Under the pieces are notes generated by a model. The model saw only the letters and a list, made by a program, of their open reading frames with translations, ran no database searches and was not told the origin of the DNA. Source: Flavonifractor sp. An92 (GTDB taxonomy: Bacteria; Bacillota; Clostridia; Oscillospirales; Oscillospiraceae). Taken from it: 64,000 nt of DNA. The translations under genes and the position numbers were made by a program. This document shows positions 32,569 to 40,895 of this stretch, piece after piece; within the stretch, counting starts at the first letter, position 1; every line of letters begins with the position of its first letter. The DNA is taken from NCBI RefSeq assembly GCF_002159175.1, contig NZ_NFGZ01000011.1, positions 1 to 64,000 of the forward strand. The letters are read 5' to 3'.

Positions 32569-33978
32569 TCAGTCCCGGTCGATGTCCACCCAGTCGTAGT
32601 GGAGATAGGTGGTAAAGGCTTCCTTCAGAATGTCCTTCATGTGGCCCACGCCCACGCTGGTGTGGTGCTTGAAGCCGCCCCGGGCCAGCCGGATGAGTTT
32701 ATCCTCCATGTGGGGAATGTGGCACACGCCCGCGCAGCCGAAGTAGCTCTCCTCGATGGGGTCGCCGGTGAACTCCGCCTCGGAGGCGTAGACGATGATC
32801 TTGCCGTCCTTGGTCTGGCAGTTGGAGAGGGTGGTGGGGAAGGGGCGGATGCGGCCCTCGTTGCTGCCCCAGCCGGAGCCCGGGTCGGTCTTGTCGAACA
32901 TCTTGTGGTTGGTGACGGTGCCCTTGCCGGTCATGAGGGACTGGGCCACCGGGCCGCAGTGGAAGAGGATGACCTTGTCCTCCTCGTCGCCGTAGTTGTT
33001 GTTCCAGTCCAGCACGGCGGTGGGCTGCTCGCTGGCCAGGCTCATGGCCCGCATGGTGATGGCCGAGCACATGTCGATCTCGCAGGAGGCGGCGATGCCC
33101 CGGTCGTTGAGCTCGGAGAGCAGCACGCAGGGGCAGATGCGCAGGACCTGCTCCATCTCGTTCCAGCAGCGGAGGGCCAGGGCGTCCAGGTGGTAGGCCT
33201 CGATGTAGCCGTCAATGGCCACCGAGACCTTGGCGAGGGTATTCTTGTTGGTCTCCGGCACCCGGGAGAAGTCGGTGTAGGCCTCCAGATGGGCCCGTTT
33301 GGCCACCACCTTCGGGTCGTCGTCGGCCATGTGCTGCACGGTGTGGAAGAGCTCGCTCAGGTCGAAGGACTCCACGTTGATGCCGTACTTCTGCAGGGCG
33401 ATCTCGTCGAAGCGGGTGGTCTTGAAGGCGGTGGTCCGGGCGCCGATGCAGCCCAGGTTGAAGCGGCGCATGCCGTTGACCACCCGGCAGATGGCGGCGA
33501 AGTCCCGCAGGTTCTCCTGGAACTTGGGGCTCAGGGGGTGCACCACATGGGGCTTGAGCACCGTGAAGGGCACGCCGTACTGGGTAAACACGTCGGTGAC
33601 CGAGAACTTGCCGCAGAAGGCGTCCCGACGGTGGGCGAAATCCATTTTGCCGATCTCGTCGGGGTAGGCCTGCATGAGGATGGGCACCCCCGCGTCCTGG
33701 AGGGCGGTGATGGCGCCGTTTTCGTCGGCGAAGATGGGCATGGAGAAGATGACACCGTCATACTCCCCCTCGTGCTCCTTGAGCCACTTGGCGTACAGCA
33801 GGCCCTCGTCCCGGGTCTCGATGCCGCCGTAGCGGGTCAGCTCCGCGTCCATGGCGATGTAGTGATAGCCCGCGTCGGTGACGGCTTTGATCATATCCTC
33901 CCGGGCGCCGTAGATGAGTTCTCCCGGCATAAAGCCGCGGTTACAGAAGGCCAATGCAAAGGTCATAGGTTTTGCCAT
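32569..33978 (-). CDS. L-fucose/L-arabinose isomerase-family protein
   Basis: 469 aa from ATG 33978 with GGAGAG upstream; a longer frame to 34023 lacks a site. The sequence has the three-domain plan of the FucI/AraA superfamily, with a central SELNDRGIAASCEIDMCSAI segment (Glu and Asp metal ligands) and a C-terminal HHTSVGVGHMKDIL histidine. It should convert an aldose to a ketose. Its position before an FGGY kinase and an aldolase gives a complete isomerase-kinase-aldolase route. The sugar is not known. Confidence 0.8.
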   Translation of the reverse strand: MAKPMTFALAFCNRGFMPGELIYGAREDMIKAVTDAGYHYIAMDAELTRYGGIETRDEGLLYAKWLKEHEGEYDGVIFSMPIFADENGAITALQDAGVPILMQAYPDEIGKMDFAHRRDAFCGKFSVTDVFTQYGVPFTVLKPHVVHPLSPKFQENLRDFAAICRVVNGMRRFNLGCIGARTTAFKTTRFDEIALQKYGINVESFDLSELFHTVQHMADDDPKVVAKRAHLEAYTDFSRVPETNKNTLAKVSVAIDGYIEAYHLDALALRCWNEMEQVLRICPCVLLSELNDRGIAASCEIDMCSAITMRAMSLASEQPTAVLDWNNNYGDEEDKVILFHCGPVAQSLMTGKGTVTNHKMFDKTDPGSGWGSNEGRIRPFPTTLSNCQTKDGKIIVYASEAEFTGDPIEESYFGCAGVCHIPHMEDKLIRLARGGFKHHTSVGVGHMKDILKEAFTTYLHYDWVDIDRD

Positions 33979-34009
33979 GTTACTCTCTCCTTTTCCGGTC
34001 ATTTGGATC

Positions 34010-34993
34010 TTAGAGCTGTGCAAATGTGATTTTTACAGTGTGATGGACGCTCTCGAAGGCGTTCAGCACCGGCAGGGTGCCGTTTTCCCGCTCGTCGTGG
34101 CGGCCCATGATGTAGCAGTTGGTGGGTTCCAGGCCCAGGACATAGTCGCCGCTGGCCATGCTGCGCCACTGGGAGAGGATGGGGAGCGTGTCTCCCGACC
34201 AGGTGAGGTCCATGGCCACCCCCAGGGCGGGATTTTCCAGCCGGGCCCGGAAGTCCCGCTTCATCTTCTGGAAAAAGACCCGCTCCTCCTCACCGGGGAT
34301 AGGTCGATCGAAGGTGCACTCCCGGCCCAGGCCGGTTTTGGCGAATTCCGTGCGGGGGATGGTCTCCCGCTCCGGCGGCAGGATCAGCCTGGCCTCCTCG
34401 CTCAACAACGGATAGCCGAAGTTGCAGTGGTAGATCTGCATGAACGCCTCGTCCCGGGGCGTGCGGTTGGTCACCGTGTCCTCCACGGTGACAGATGCGC
34501 CGAAGACGGGGATGCGGATGGTGCGCTCCACCTCCAGCACGGGGCCGAAGAGGGCGGTCTCCCGGACCGTCCCCCGGACGACGACTTCTTCCCCCTCCAC
34601 CCGGGCGGAGATATGGTCGGCGGCCAGGGAGTGGTAGCGCCCGTGGAGGGGGTGCCACTCGCCGCCGTCCCGGTTGGCCGGGCCCGCCGAGCGCAGGCCG
34701 CAGGTGTACAGGAGCCCGCCGGGGAAGGTGTGGACGAATTCGTCCTCGTGGGAGCTGATGGCGGCGGGGCTGTCGTAGCCGTTCTTGCTCATCCAGCTCA
34801 TGTTGACGCCCCGATAGCGGCACTGGCCGATGTCCAGTCCCGCGTCGGGCAGGAGGTCCAGCGCCAGCCCACCGGCGGTGTGGACCTGGATGAGCTCAGT
34901 GCCTTTTGCCGTTCCCTCATTCACCGTTACCCGGCGCAGCGTCACCAGCTGAGCGGGGTTTCCCAAATAGCCTTGCCGGAGCAGTTCGTCCAT
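34010..34993 (-). CDS. DUF4432 aldose-epimerase-like protein
   Basis: 327 aa. Galactose-mutarotase-like beta sandwich with DLLPDAGLDIGQCRYRG and FPGGLLYTCGLRSAG regions characteristic of DUF4432, and a histidine at LHGRYHSLAAD and YHCNFGYPLL. It probably interconverts anomers or another form of the sugar handled by the downstream isomerase. ATG 34993 has GGGAGG. It is the first gene of the leftward sugar set, opposite the PocR-AraC regulator. Confidence 0.85.
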   Translation of the reverse strand: MDELLRQGYLGNPAQLVTLRRVTVNEGTAKGTELIQVHTAGGLALDLLPDAGLDIGQCRYRGVNMSWMSKNGYDSPAAISSHEDEFVHTFPGGLLYTCGLRSAGPANRDGGEWHPLHGRYHSLAADHISARVEGEEVVVRGTVRETALFGPVLEVERTIRIPVFGASVTVEDTVTNRTPRDEAFMQIYHCNFGYPLLSEEARLILPPERETIPRTEFAKTGLGRECTFDRPIPGEEERVFFQKMKRDFRARLENPALGVAMDLTWSGDTLPILSQWRSMASGDYVLGLEPTNCYIMGRHDERENGTLPVLNAFESVHHTVKITFAQL

Positions 34994-35159
34994 CGGATAT
35001 TCCTCCCTTTCTGCGAGCGGATGGAGTTTCTTCCTTGCCTCTATTATAGAAAGGGCCCCCGGGAACGTATAGGGAAGATCGTTCTTTTTTCTTTATTTTT
35101 GTTCGCGGGCGTGGTACAATTTCAGCGTAAGATTTTGTGCAGTTTGTGGGGTGGACGTC
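34994..35159. promoter_or_regulatory. Divergent promoter region of the sugar set
   Basis: A minus-strand TATAAT (35048-35043) lies 50 bases before the epimerase gene. On the plus strand TACAAT (35115-35120) lies 40 bases before the regulator gene with a poor TTTATT at -35 position. GATCGTTC and similar half sites occur between them but no clear operator could be defined. Confidence 0.45.
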
Positions 35160-35996
35160 ATGATCTCCGTCTTTGACCAAACCAAGCTCCAGGGCCTTCT
35201 GAAGGACTTTTATCAGCTCTCCCGCATCCGGATCACGGTCTTTGACGAGGACCGGAATGAGCTGTGCTCCTACCCGGAGGACATCCCGGCGTTCTGTCAA
35301 ATCATCCGCAGCTGCGAGGCGGGGGAGCGGGCCTGCGTCCGGTGCGACAAGGCCGCCTGTGAGCGGGCAGCCCGGGAGCGAAAGACCCAGATCTACCGCT
35401 GCCACGCGGGGCTCACCGAGGCGGTGACGCCGCTGATCGTCCACGATGTGCTGGTGGGCTATCTCCTCTTCGGGCATGTGTACGCCTACCCGGACCGGGA
35501 GAGCGGCTGGGCGGAGATCCGCCGCTGCTGCGAGGGCCTGCCTCTGGACCTGGAGGCCCTCCAACAGGCCAGCCGGGAGCGCCCGCGGCTGGAGCCGGAG
35601 TATGTGCGCTCCGCCACACAAATTCTTTTAGCGGTGGCCTCCTACCTGGTGATGGAGCGGATGGCCACGTTGCAGAGCGACCACCTGGCGGTCCAGATCG
35701 ACGAGTACCTCTCGGCCCACTTCACCGAGCGGGTGCGGGCGGCGGACCTCTGCCGCCGCTTTCAGATCGGGAAAACGCAGCTCTACCAGATCGCCAAGCA
35801 GCTCTACGGGTGCGGCATCTCGGAGCATGTGCGGGCCCTGCGGGTCAAGCTGGCCAAGGAGTTGCTGGAGGAGCGGCCGGAGCTGTCCCTCGCGGAGATC
35901 GCGGTGCAGTGCGGCTACCACGACTATAATTACTTCATCCATGTGTTCACCCAGGCTGTGGGCACGCCGCCCGGTGCGTTCCGCCGCGGCAAGTGA
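35160..35996 (+). CDS. AraC-family regulator with PocR sensor domain
   Basis: 278 aa from ATG 35160 (GGGGTGG six bases upstream; an in-frame GTG lies at 35151). Residues 5-160 are a PocR domain with the conserved cysteines (FCQIIRSCEAGERACVRCDK, then YRCHAGLTE). Residues about 175-278 are an AraC double helix-turn-helix (SLAEIAVQCGYHDYNYFIHV). PocR domains sense small molecules in known cases such as propanediol. Here it probably activates the divergent sugar genes at 30260-34993. Confidence 0.9.
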   Translation: MISVFDQTKLQGLLKDFYQLSRIRITVFDEDRNELCSYPEDIPAFCQIIRSCEAGERACVRCDKAACERAARERKTQIYRCHAGLTEAVTPLIVHDVLVGYLLFGHVYAYPDRESGWAEIRRCCEGLPLDLEALQQASRERPRLEPEYVRSATQILLAVASYLVMERMATLQSDHLAVQIDEYLSAHFTERVRAADLCRRFQIGKTQLYQIAKQLYGCGISEHVRALRVKLAKELLEERPELSLAEIAVQCGYHDYNYFIHVFTQAVGTPPGAFRRGK

Positions 35997-36003
35997 ACGG
36001 AAA

Positions 36004-36047
36004 CGACAAGCCCCCGTACCGAATTCACTCGGTACGGGGGCTTGTCG
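36004..36047. terminator. Bidirectional terminator between convergent genes
   Basis: A perfect 19-bp stem, CGACAAGCCCCCGTACCGA with its complement at 36029-36047 and a six-base loop. Shared by the AraC-type gene (plus) and the amidohydrolase gene (minus). Confidence 0.8.
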
Positions 36048-36079
36048 CGCTGTTTTATTGATGAGGAGGAGACGATGAA

Positions 36080-37375
36080 TTACAGCCGGGGCCCGGTTTT
36101 ATAGACCCGCTCTCCCTCCTTGACGACCTTACCGTCCTTCATGACAAAGGCACAGGAGCGCAGAGCCTTGAGCTCGGTCACCGGGTCCTGATCCCAGGCC
36201 ACGATATCCGCCAGCTTGCCCGGCGCAAGATGGCCCAGGTCCGGGCGCTCCACGATCTTGGCGCTGTTGCTGGTGGCGACCTTCAGGGCCTTAAAGGGAG
36301 TGACACCAGAGCGCACCATGGTCTCGTACTCGCGCCAGGCGGGCAGCATGGGCTCCACCGCGCCCAGATCCGTGCCGTAGCCCACCAGCAGGGTCCCGTT
36401 CTCGATGTGCCGCACCAGTGCCTCCCGGCTGCGGCAGAGCTTTTCGTGCTTGATGCGGTACTTTTCCGCCATATAGGCGGGCACGCGGCTCAGCTCGTCC
36501 TCATCCAGGAACACGCCGCGGTCGAAGAAGCACATGGTGGGGACGATGTACACGCCCTTTTCCGCCGCCAGATCGTAGGTCTCCGGCGAGAGCAGCGCGC
36601 CGTGCTCGATCCCGTCCACGCCGTGCTGGATGGCCAGGCGGGCCGACTCGTCGCCGTAGATGTGGGCCGTGGCTTTCCGGTTGCAGCTGTGGGCCGTCTC
36701 GATGATGGCCTGAATTTCTTCCTCCGACATATGTCGGTGCTCCGGGTCATCGTGAGGCGTGGCGAAGCCGCCGTCGATGTGGAACTTGATAAAGTCCACA
36801 TTGTGGAGGAACTCCGTGCGCACCCATTTCTGGAAATGGGCTGCACCGCTGCCCAGATTGGGGGACTGGGCCACCGGCTGCACATCGGGGTCGGAGATGA
36901 ACTGCCGCAGGTCGGTGTGACCGCCGTCGATGCCGCCGCTGTGACCGCATACCACATAGCGGGGGCCGTCCACGATGCCGGCGGAGATGGCGTCGCGGAT
37001 GTCCACACAGGTCCAGCCCCGCTCCACATAGCAGCAGTCCCGCACCAGTGTGAAGCCGTGCTCCAGCAGCTCGTTGAGGTGCCGAAGGATACCGAGGGCG
37101 CGATAGGTGGGGGTCTTGAGCAGGAACTCGTTCAGGATGGCGGGCACATTCTCGTTGTGGTATCCCACCGCATGGTCGTGGATCTCCATCAGTCCGGGGG
37201 TGACCACCTTGTCCGACAGGTCGATCACCCGGTCGGCGGCTTCGGCGGGGATGCCCTGCTCCACCTGGACGATGCGGTTTCCCTCCACCAGAATGTCGGC
37301 CTGTTCCAGATACCGCTCCTGAATGCCGTCAAAAACCTTGCCGCAGTGCAGCAAAATCCGTTCCGTTTTTCCCAT
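36080..37375 (-). CDS. Amidohydrolase-superfamily metal hydrolase
   Basis: 431 aa. Metal ligands of the superfamily are visible: His66-x-His68 (EIHDHAVG), a Lys in VDFIKFHIDGG at the carboxylated-lysine position, His in ATAHIYGD, His in GIEHGA, and Asp in GYGTDLG. The layout is that of imidazolonepropionase/prolidase-type cytosolic enzymes (composite N+C-terminal beta domain, no signal peptide). It is followed downstream of an MFS carrier gene, 27 bases away, so it probably hydrolyses what that carrier brings in. Substrate unknown. Confidence 0.87.
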   Translation of the reverse strand: MGKTERILLHCGKVFDGIQERYLEQADILVEGNRIVQVEQGIPAEAADRVIDLSDKVVTPGLMEIHDHAVGYHNENVPAILNEFLLKTPTYRALGILRHLNELLEHGFTLVRDCCYVERGWTCVDIRDAISAGIVDGPRYVVCGHSGGIDGGHTDLRQFISDPDVQPVAQSPNLGSGAAHFQKWVRTEFLHNVDFIKFHIDGGFATPHDDPEHRHMSEEEIQAIIETAHSCNRKATAHIYGDESARLAIQHGVDGIEHGALLSPETYDLAAEKGVYIVPTMCFFDRGVFLDEDELSRVPAYMAEKYRIKHEKLCRSREALVRHIENGTLLVGYGTDLGAVEPMLPAWREYETMVRSGVTPFKALKVATSNSAKIVERPDLGHLAPGKLADIVAWDQDPVTELKALRSCAFVMKDGKVVKEGERVYKTGPRL

Positions 37376-37402
37376 GTGAGACCTTCCTTTCCAAAGTAGT
37401 GC

Positions 37403-38635
37403 TCAGCGGTCCTTGCGGGCCGGAGCGAGACAGATGTTCTGGAGTACCAGGGTCACCGCCGCCAGCACGGCAAAGAGGACCCAGGCCGCCAGATAGCTTC
37501 CGTTCAGATCAAAGATCTTGGCGCAGAGGGTGGGGCCGACGATGGCGCCCAGACCGGTGGAGACATTGATGAGTCCCACCAGATCGGCGTAGTCCCGCTC
37601 GCCGAACAGGGTGCTGACAAACAGCGGGGGAGCCACCGTGGGCAGAGAGGCGCCCAGGCAGTAGCAGATGATGTACAGCCAGATGATCCCATGCTGTTTT
37701 TGCACAAAGATCAGAATCACAAGACCCAGCAGCAAGGCTAGATTTCCCAGAAATGCTCCGCGTATCAGTCCGGCCCGATCCAGCAGCGTGCCGATAACGA
37801 TTTTACCCACGGTCAGAGACCCCACCGCTACTGCGCCCAGGGTGGCGCTGGCCGAAGAGGAGAAGCCGATGTCGGAGAGATAGGGGATCTGGTGATTCAG
37901 AAGCGCCGCATTGACCAGAGACATGAGCAGAACGGAGAGGAAGAGCATCCAGAATACTCCGCTCTTCTTGGCGGCCGCGGCACCCATGCCGGTGACCGCG
38001 TGCTGGTCCTCCGACGGCACATCGCCCAAACGCACCAAGCCCTTGCGAGCGGGGGTCTCCACGATGAGAAAGAGGATCAGCGGCAGGACGATCACCGCGA
38101 TGAGGACCGCGTTGATCTGATAGGCGGTGCGCCAGTGGAAGCGGTTGATGATGTTGTTGAGCAGCACGGTCAGCAGCATACCGCCGACGCCGCTGCCGGC
38201 GAATACCAGACTCATGGCCAATCCCTTTTTCTGCTTTCCGAACCAGTGATTGACCAGAACGGAGACCGGGATGGTGGTGATGCCGGGCAGCGCAAGGCCG
38301 GACAGCGCGCCAAAAAGGTAGAACTGCCACACGGCGCGGCACAGGGAAAATCCGAACAGGCTCGCCGCCACCAGCAGGCAGCAGATCCCCATGACCACGC
38401 GTACGCCCAACTTCTGGATCAGACGTCCGGCGAAGAGGGAACCGACGATGAGGCCCAGCGCCATACAGGCTGTCGAGATCGCAAAGGATGCCCGGTCGAT
38501 GCCCAGATCCTCGGTGACCGGTTTGATGAACAGGCCCTGGCAGGAGACCACGCTGGCATAAACCAGCGCCATGATGAGGAAGCCGCTTACGACGATCCAC
38601 CAGCCGTAATACAGACCTCTTGTATGCTCTTTCAC
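37403..38635 (-). CDS. MFS transporter, oxalate/formate antiporter-like
   Basis: 410 aa, twelve predicted membrane helices, with the MFS loop motif GRLIQKLGVRVVMG after helix 2 and a repeated GKIVIGTLLDRAG in the second half. It is paired with an amidohydrolase gene and lies opposite a LysR regulator. It probably imports a carboxylate or an amide-bearing compound. ATG 38635 has AAGGAGGAA upstream. A minus-strand TATAAT at 38677-38672 is a possible -10 box. Confidence 0.88.
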   Translation of the reverse strand: MKEHTRGLYYGWWIVVSGFLIMALVYASVVSCQGLFIKPVTEDLGIDRASFAISTACMALGLIVGSLFAGRLIQKLGVRVVMGICCLLVAASLFGFSLCRAVWQFYLFGALSGLALPGITTIPVSVLVNHWFGKQKKGLAMSLVFAGSGVGGMLLTVLLNNIINRFHWRTAYQINAVLIAVIVLPLILFLIVETPARKGLVRLGDVPSEDQHAVTGMGAAAAKKSGVFWMLFLSVLLMSLVNAALLNHQIPYLSDIGFSSSASATLGAVAVGSLTVGKIVIGTLLDRAGLIRGAFLGNLALLLGLVILIFVQKQHGIIWLYIICYCLGASLPTVAPPLFVSTLFGERDYADLVGLINVSTGLGAIVGPTLCAKIFDLNGSYLAAWVLFAVLAAVTLVLQNICLAPARKDR

Positions 38636-38690
38636 TAAAGTTCCTCCTTTTTCTGGTTTGCCGGCATGTTCATTATAACGGGATTCCGGC

Positions 38691-38740
38691 TGGACGTGGT
38701 AATACCCAGATGATATAATGACTATAAATATTTAATATAG
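38691..38740 (+). promoter_or_regulatory. LysR gene promoter with adjacent palindrome
   Basis: TGGACG (38691-38696), 17 bases, TATAAT (38714-38719), then the inverted repeat CTATA-N9-TATAG (38722-38740). The palindrome fits a LysR-type recognition site placed so that the regulator represses itself and could act on the divergent MFS gene. Confidence 0.55.
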
Positions 38741-38807
38741 CTGTGCCCTTACCCGGACCGGTTTCGAGCCCGGAAGGGCATATGCCGGACGATGGGAGGA
38801 ATGGTCT

Positions 38808-39767
38808 GTGGATTTCCGCTGGCTTTGTTACGCCGTGATGGTGAGCAGGACCGGCTCCATTTCCATGGCGGCCAAGGCGCTTTTTACCTCACAGCCCAAT
38901 GTCAGCCATGCACTCAAACGCCTGGAGGAGGAGCTGGGGTTTCCGCTGTTCCTCCGTACCCCGAACGGGGTCACCCCCACCGAGGAGGGACGGCGGTTTC
39001 TCGCGGATGTGGGTCCTATCGTGGCGCGTTTTACCGAGGTCGAGAATTTCTATGCCGAGGGAGCGTCTCAATCCCGGCGGATAACAGTATCGGCCATCGA
39101 CTCGGATGTGTTCTCTCACGCCTTCCTGCGTGCCTTTGCTCCCAAGGATTCGGAGCGTCCAGCGGAGGACTTGCGGGAGATCAGCTTTTATGAGACGGAT
39201 ATGGAGCATGTGCTGCAGGACGTCAAGCTGGGGCGCAGTGCAGCTGGGCTGGTCTATTTCCCACAGGTCGTAGCACGGAATATGGCGCGGCTGCTGGAGT
39301 ATGAAAAGCTGCACTACACCCGCATTGGTACAGAGTGTGCCTATCTCCTCACCCGGGAGGACAACCCGTTTCTCCCGCCGGAGCCGGATCCCACGTTTTC
39401 CTGGCTCAGACAATGTGTTCTGGTGGATTATGATAAGCTTTTTCACGACAAAATGGCCTTCCAGCTGATGGAATTACCCTGGATCCAGGAACACCAGTTC
39501 AGCCGTGTTTTCCATTTGAGCGATCGGGCCACAAAATACTTTGTGCTGGAGTATTTGGCGGCTGGGATCAGCCTCTCCTGTTATCTGCCGCCGGCCACGC
39601 TCCGGCGCTATCACCTGACCCAGATCCCCTGTCCTCCGGTGGGAAAGATCGAGTTCGGATGCCTCACCCGGGAGGAGGACAGTACACCCTGGTTTTTACC
39701 GCCGCTGCTGGAGGAGATCCGGACGATTCTGAGTGGAGAGAGCGTGGCGCCTTATCATACAGAATAA
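38808..39767 (+). CDS. LysR-family regulator
   Basis: 319 aa with GTG start at 38808 (GGGAGGA seven bases upstream). Residues 1-62 are a LysR winged helix (SISMAAKALFTSQPNVSHAL, then KRLEEELGFPLFLRT). The rest is the two-lobed effector domain. It lies divergent to the MFS/amidohydrolase pair and is most likely their regulator. Confidence 0.92.
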   Translation: MDFRWLCYAVMVSRTGSISMAAKALFTSQPNVSHALKRLEEELGFPLFLRTPNGVTPTEEGRRFLADVGPIVARFTEVENFYAEGASQSRRITVSAIDSDVFSHAFLRAFAPKDSERPAEDLREISFYETDMEHVLQDVKLGRSAAGLVYFPQVVARNMARLLEYEKLHYTRIGTECAYLLTREDNPFLPPEPDPTFSWLRQCVLVDYDKLFHDKMAFQLMELPWIQEHQFSRVFHLSDRATKYFVLEYLAAGISLSCYLPPATLRRYHLTQIPCPPVGKIEFGCLTREEDSTPWFLPPLLEEIRTILSGESVAPYHTE

Positions 39768-39768
39768 T

Positions 39769-39803
39769 GGAGGCCCTGCAGCCAATATGGCTGCAGGGCC
39801 TCC
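39769..39803. terminator. Terminator between convergent LysR genes
   Basis: GGAGGCCCTGCAGCC (39769-39783) with GGCTGCAGGGCCTCC (39789-39803), loop AATAT, perfect 15-bp stem. Confidence 0.8.
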
Positions 39804-39817
39804 GTTAATAGGTTTGT

Positions 39818-40744
39818 TCAGTGCTGGAGGAAGGAACCATCGTCTGGAAGCTGATCGGGCGGATCGACAATAAAATGATAAAAGTCGGACTCAAACCGGA
39901 GCAGCATATCCTCTTTTCCCTTCACGATGTACAAACTGCGCTGTGCCTGCCCATCCAGTGGGAAACAGAGGACTTCTTCCAGTGCTTCCGCCCGGCGGAC
40001 TTCATAGGCGGAGAGAACGGCGATGCCCATCCCGGCGCAGACCGCGTTCAGGATGGCGGACGCGTCCGCCATCTCCGAAATGATGTTGGGGCGCTGGCGG
40101 ATGCCCTGCCGGGACAGGTACTGCTCAAAGGCGATCCGCGTGCCGGAGGTGGGAGCCCGGGCGATCATAGGCAGCGAGAGCAGCAGATGCTGCGGGAAGG
40201 AGAGGCTGCGGTCAAGCTGCTGATAAAACGAGGTATTGGGGGTCAGAACGACCAGATGGTCCGTGCAGACCGGGCGGTAGAGGAAGTTTTTATCCTGCCG
40301 CTCTGCGCCGCAGAATCCAATGTGTGCCTGATGCTCGGTCATATTGTCGGTGATGCTCCGGCTGTCGCTGGGGATGATCTTGAAAAAGACATCTGGATGC
40401 GTCTGTTGGTATTTTGCCAGTTTGGCTGGCAGGAAAAAACGGCCCGGGATGGAAGAAGTCACAATGCGCAGGACTTTGCGCTGTCCTTTCCCTTTGCGTG
40501 ACTCGGCTAAAAGGGCATCCCGCCGCGCCACTGTGGCCACGGCAAAGCGGTAGAAATGGAGCCCCATTTCAGTGAGATGGAGGCCGCGGGTATTCCGGAA
40601 GAGCAGCTGCTGTTCCAGCTCTTTTTCCAACTCATTGATATGCGAAGTAATGGTGGACTGAGAGAAATGCAGCTTTTTTGCTGCGGAGGAAAAGCTGCGC
40701 AGCCGCACTACGGTAATAAAGGACTCCAGCTGAGAGAAATTCAT
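39818..40744 (-). CDS. LysR-family regulator beside the nitrogenase-like operon
   Basis: 308 aa from ATG 40744 (GGAAAGG upstream); a longer frame to 40918 has no site. N-terminal LysR helix-turn-helix (SFSSAAKKLHFSQSTITSHI), then a CysB/CbbR-like effector domain (FFKIIPSDSRSITDNM). It follows the MATE gene in the same direction but has its own promoter, so it may control the nitrogenase-like operon upstream of it. Confidence 0.9.
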   Translation of the reverse strand: MNFSQLESFITVVRLRSFSSAAKKLHFSQSTITSHINELEKELEQQLLFRNTRGLHLTEMGLHFYRFAVATVARRDALLAESRKGKGQRKVLRIVTSSIPGRFFLPAKLAKYQQTHPDVFFKIIPSDSRSITDNMTEHQAHIGFCGAERQDKNFLYRPVCTDHLVVLTPNTSFYQQLDRSLSFPQHLLLSLPMIARAPTSGTRIAFEQYLSRQGIRQRPNIISEMADASAILNAVCAGMGIAVLSAYEVRRAEALEEVLCFPLDGQAQRSLYIVKGKEDMLLRFESDFYHFIVDPPDQLPDDGSFLQH

Positions 40745-40843
40745 AACGGCACCTTTCCAATCCGCGCGAGGAAGGTGAGCGATCACCTGCGGCAGAGTGC
40801 GGGCTGCCCGGTCCTCACTGGAACTTGTCTTAGAAATAAGAAC

Positions 40844-40873
40844 ATTATAACACGGAGCCGTGGAAGGTGTACA
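40844..40873 (-). promoter_or_regulatory. Promoter for the LysR gene at 39818-40744
   Basis: Read on the minus strand: TGTACA (40873-40868), 18 bases, TATAAT (40849-40844), about 100 bases before the start codon. Confidence 0.5.
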
Positions 40874-40895
40874 AGGAAATTTTTCTCGCACATGG

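Noticed and set aside
31171-34029. Long plus-strand frames opposite the kinase and isomerase genes
   Set aside because: Antisense artefacts of high GC content; the minus-strand genes have full motifs and good ribosome sites.
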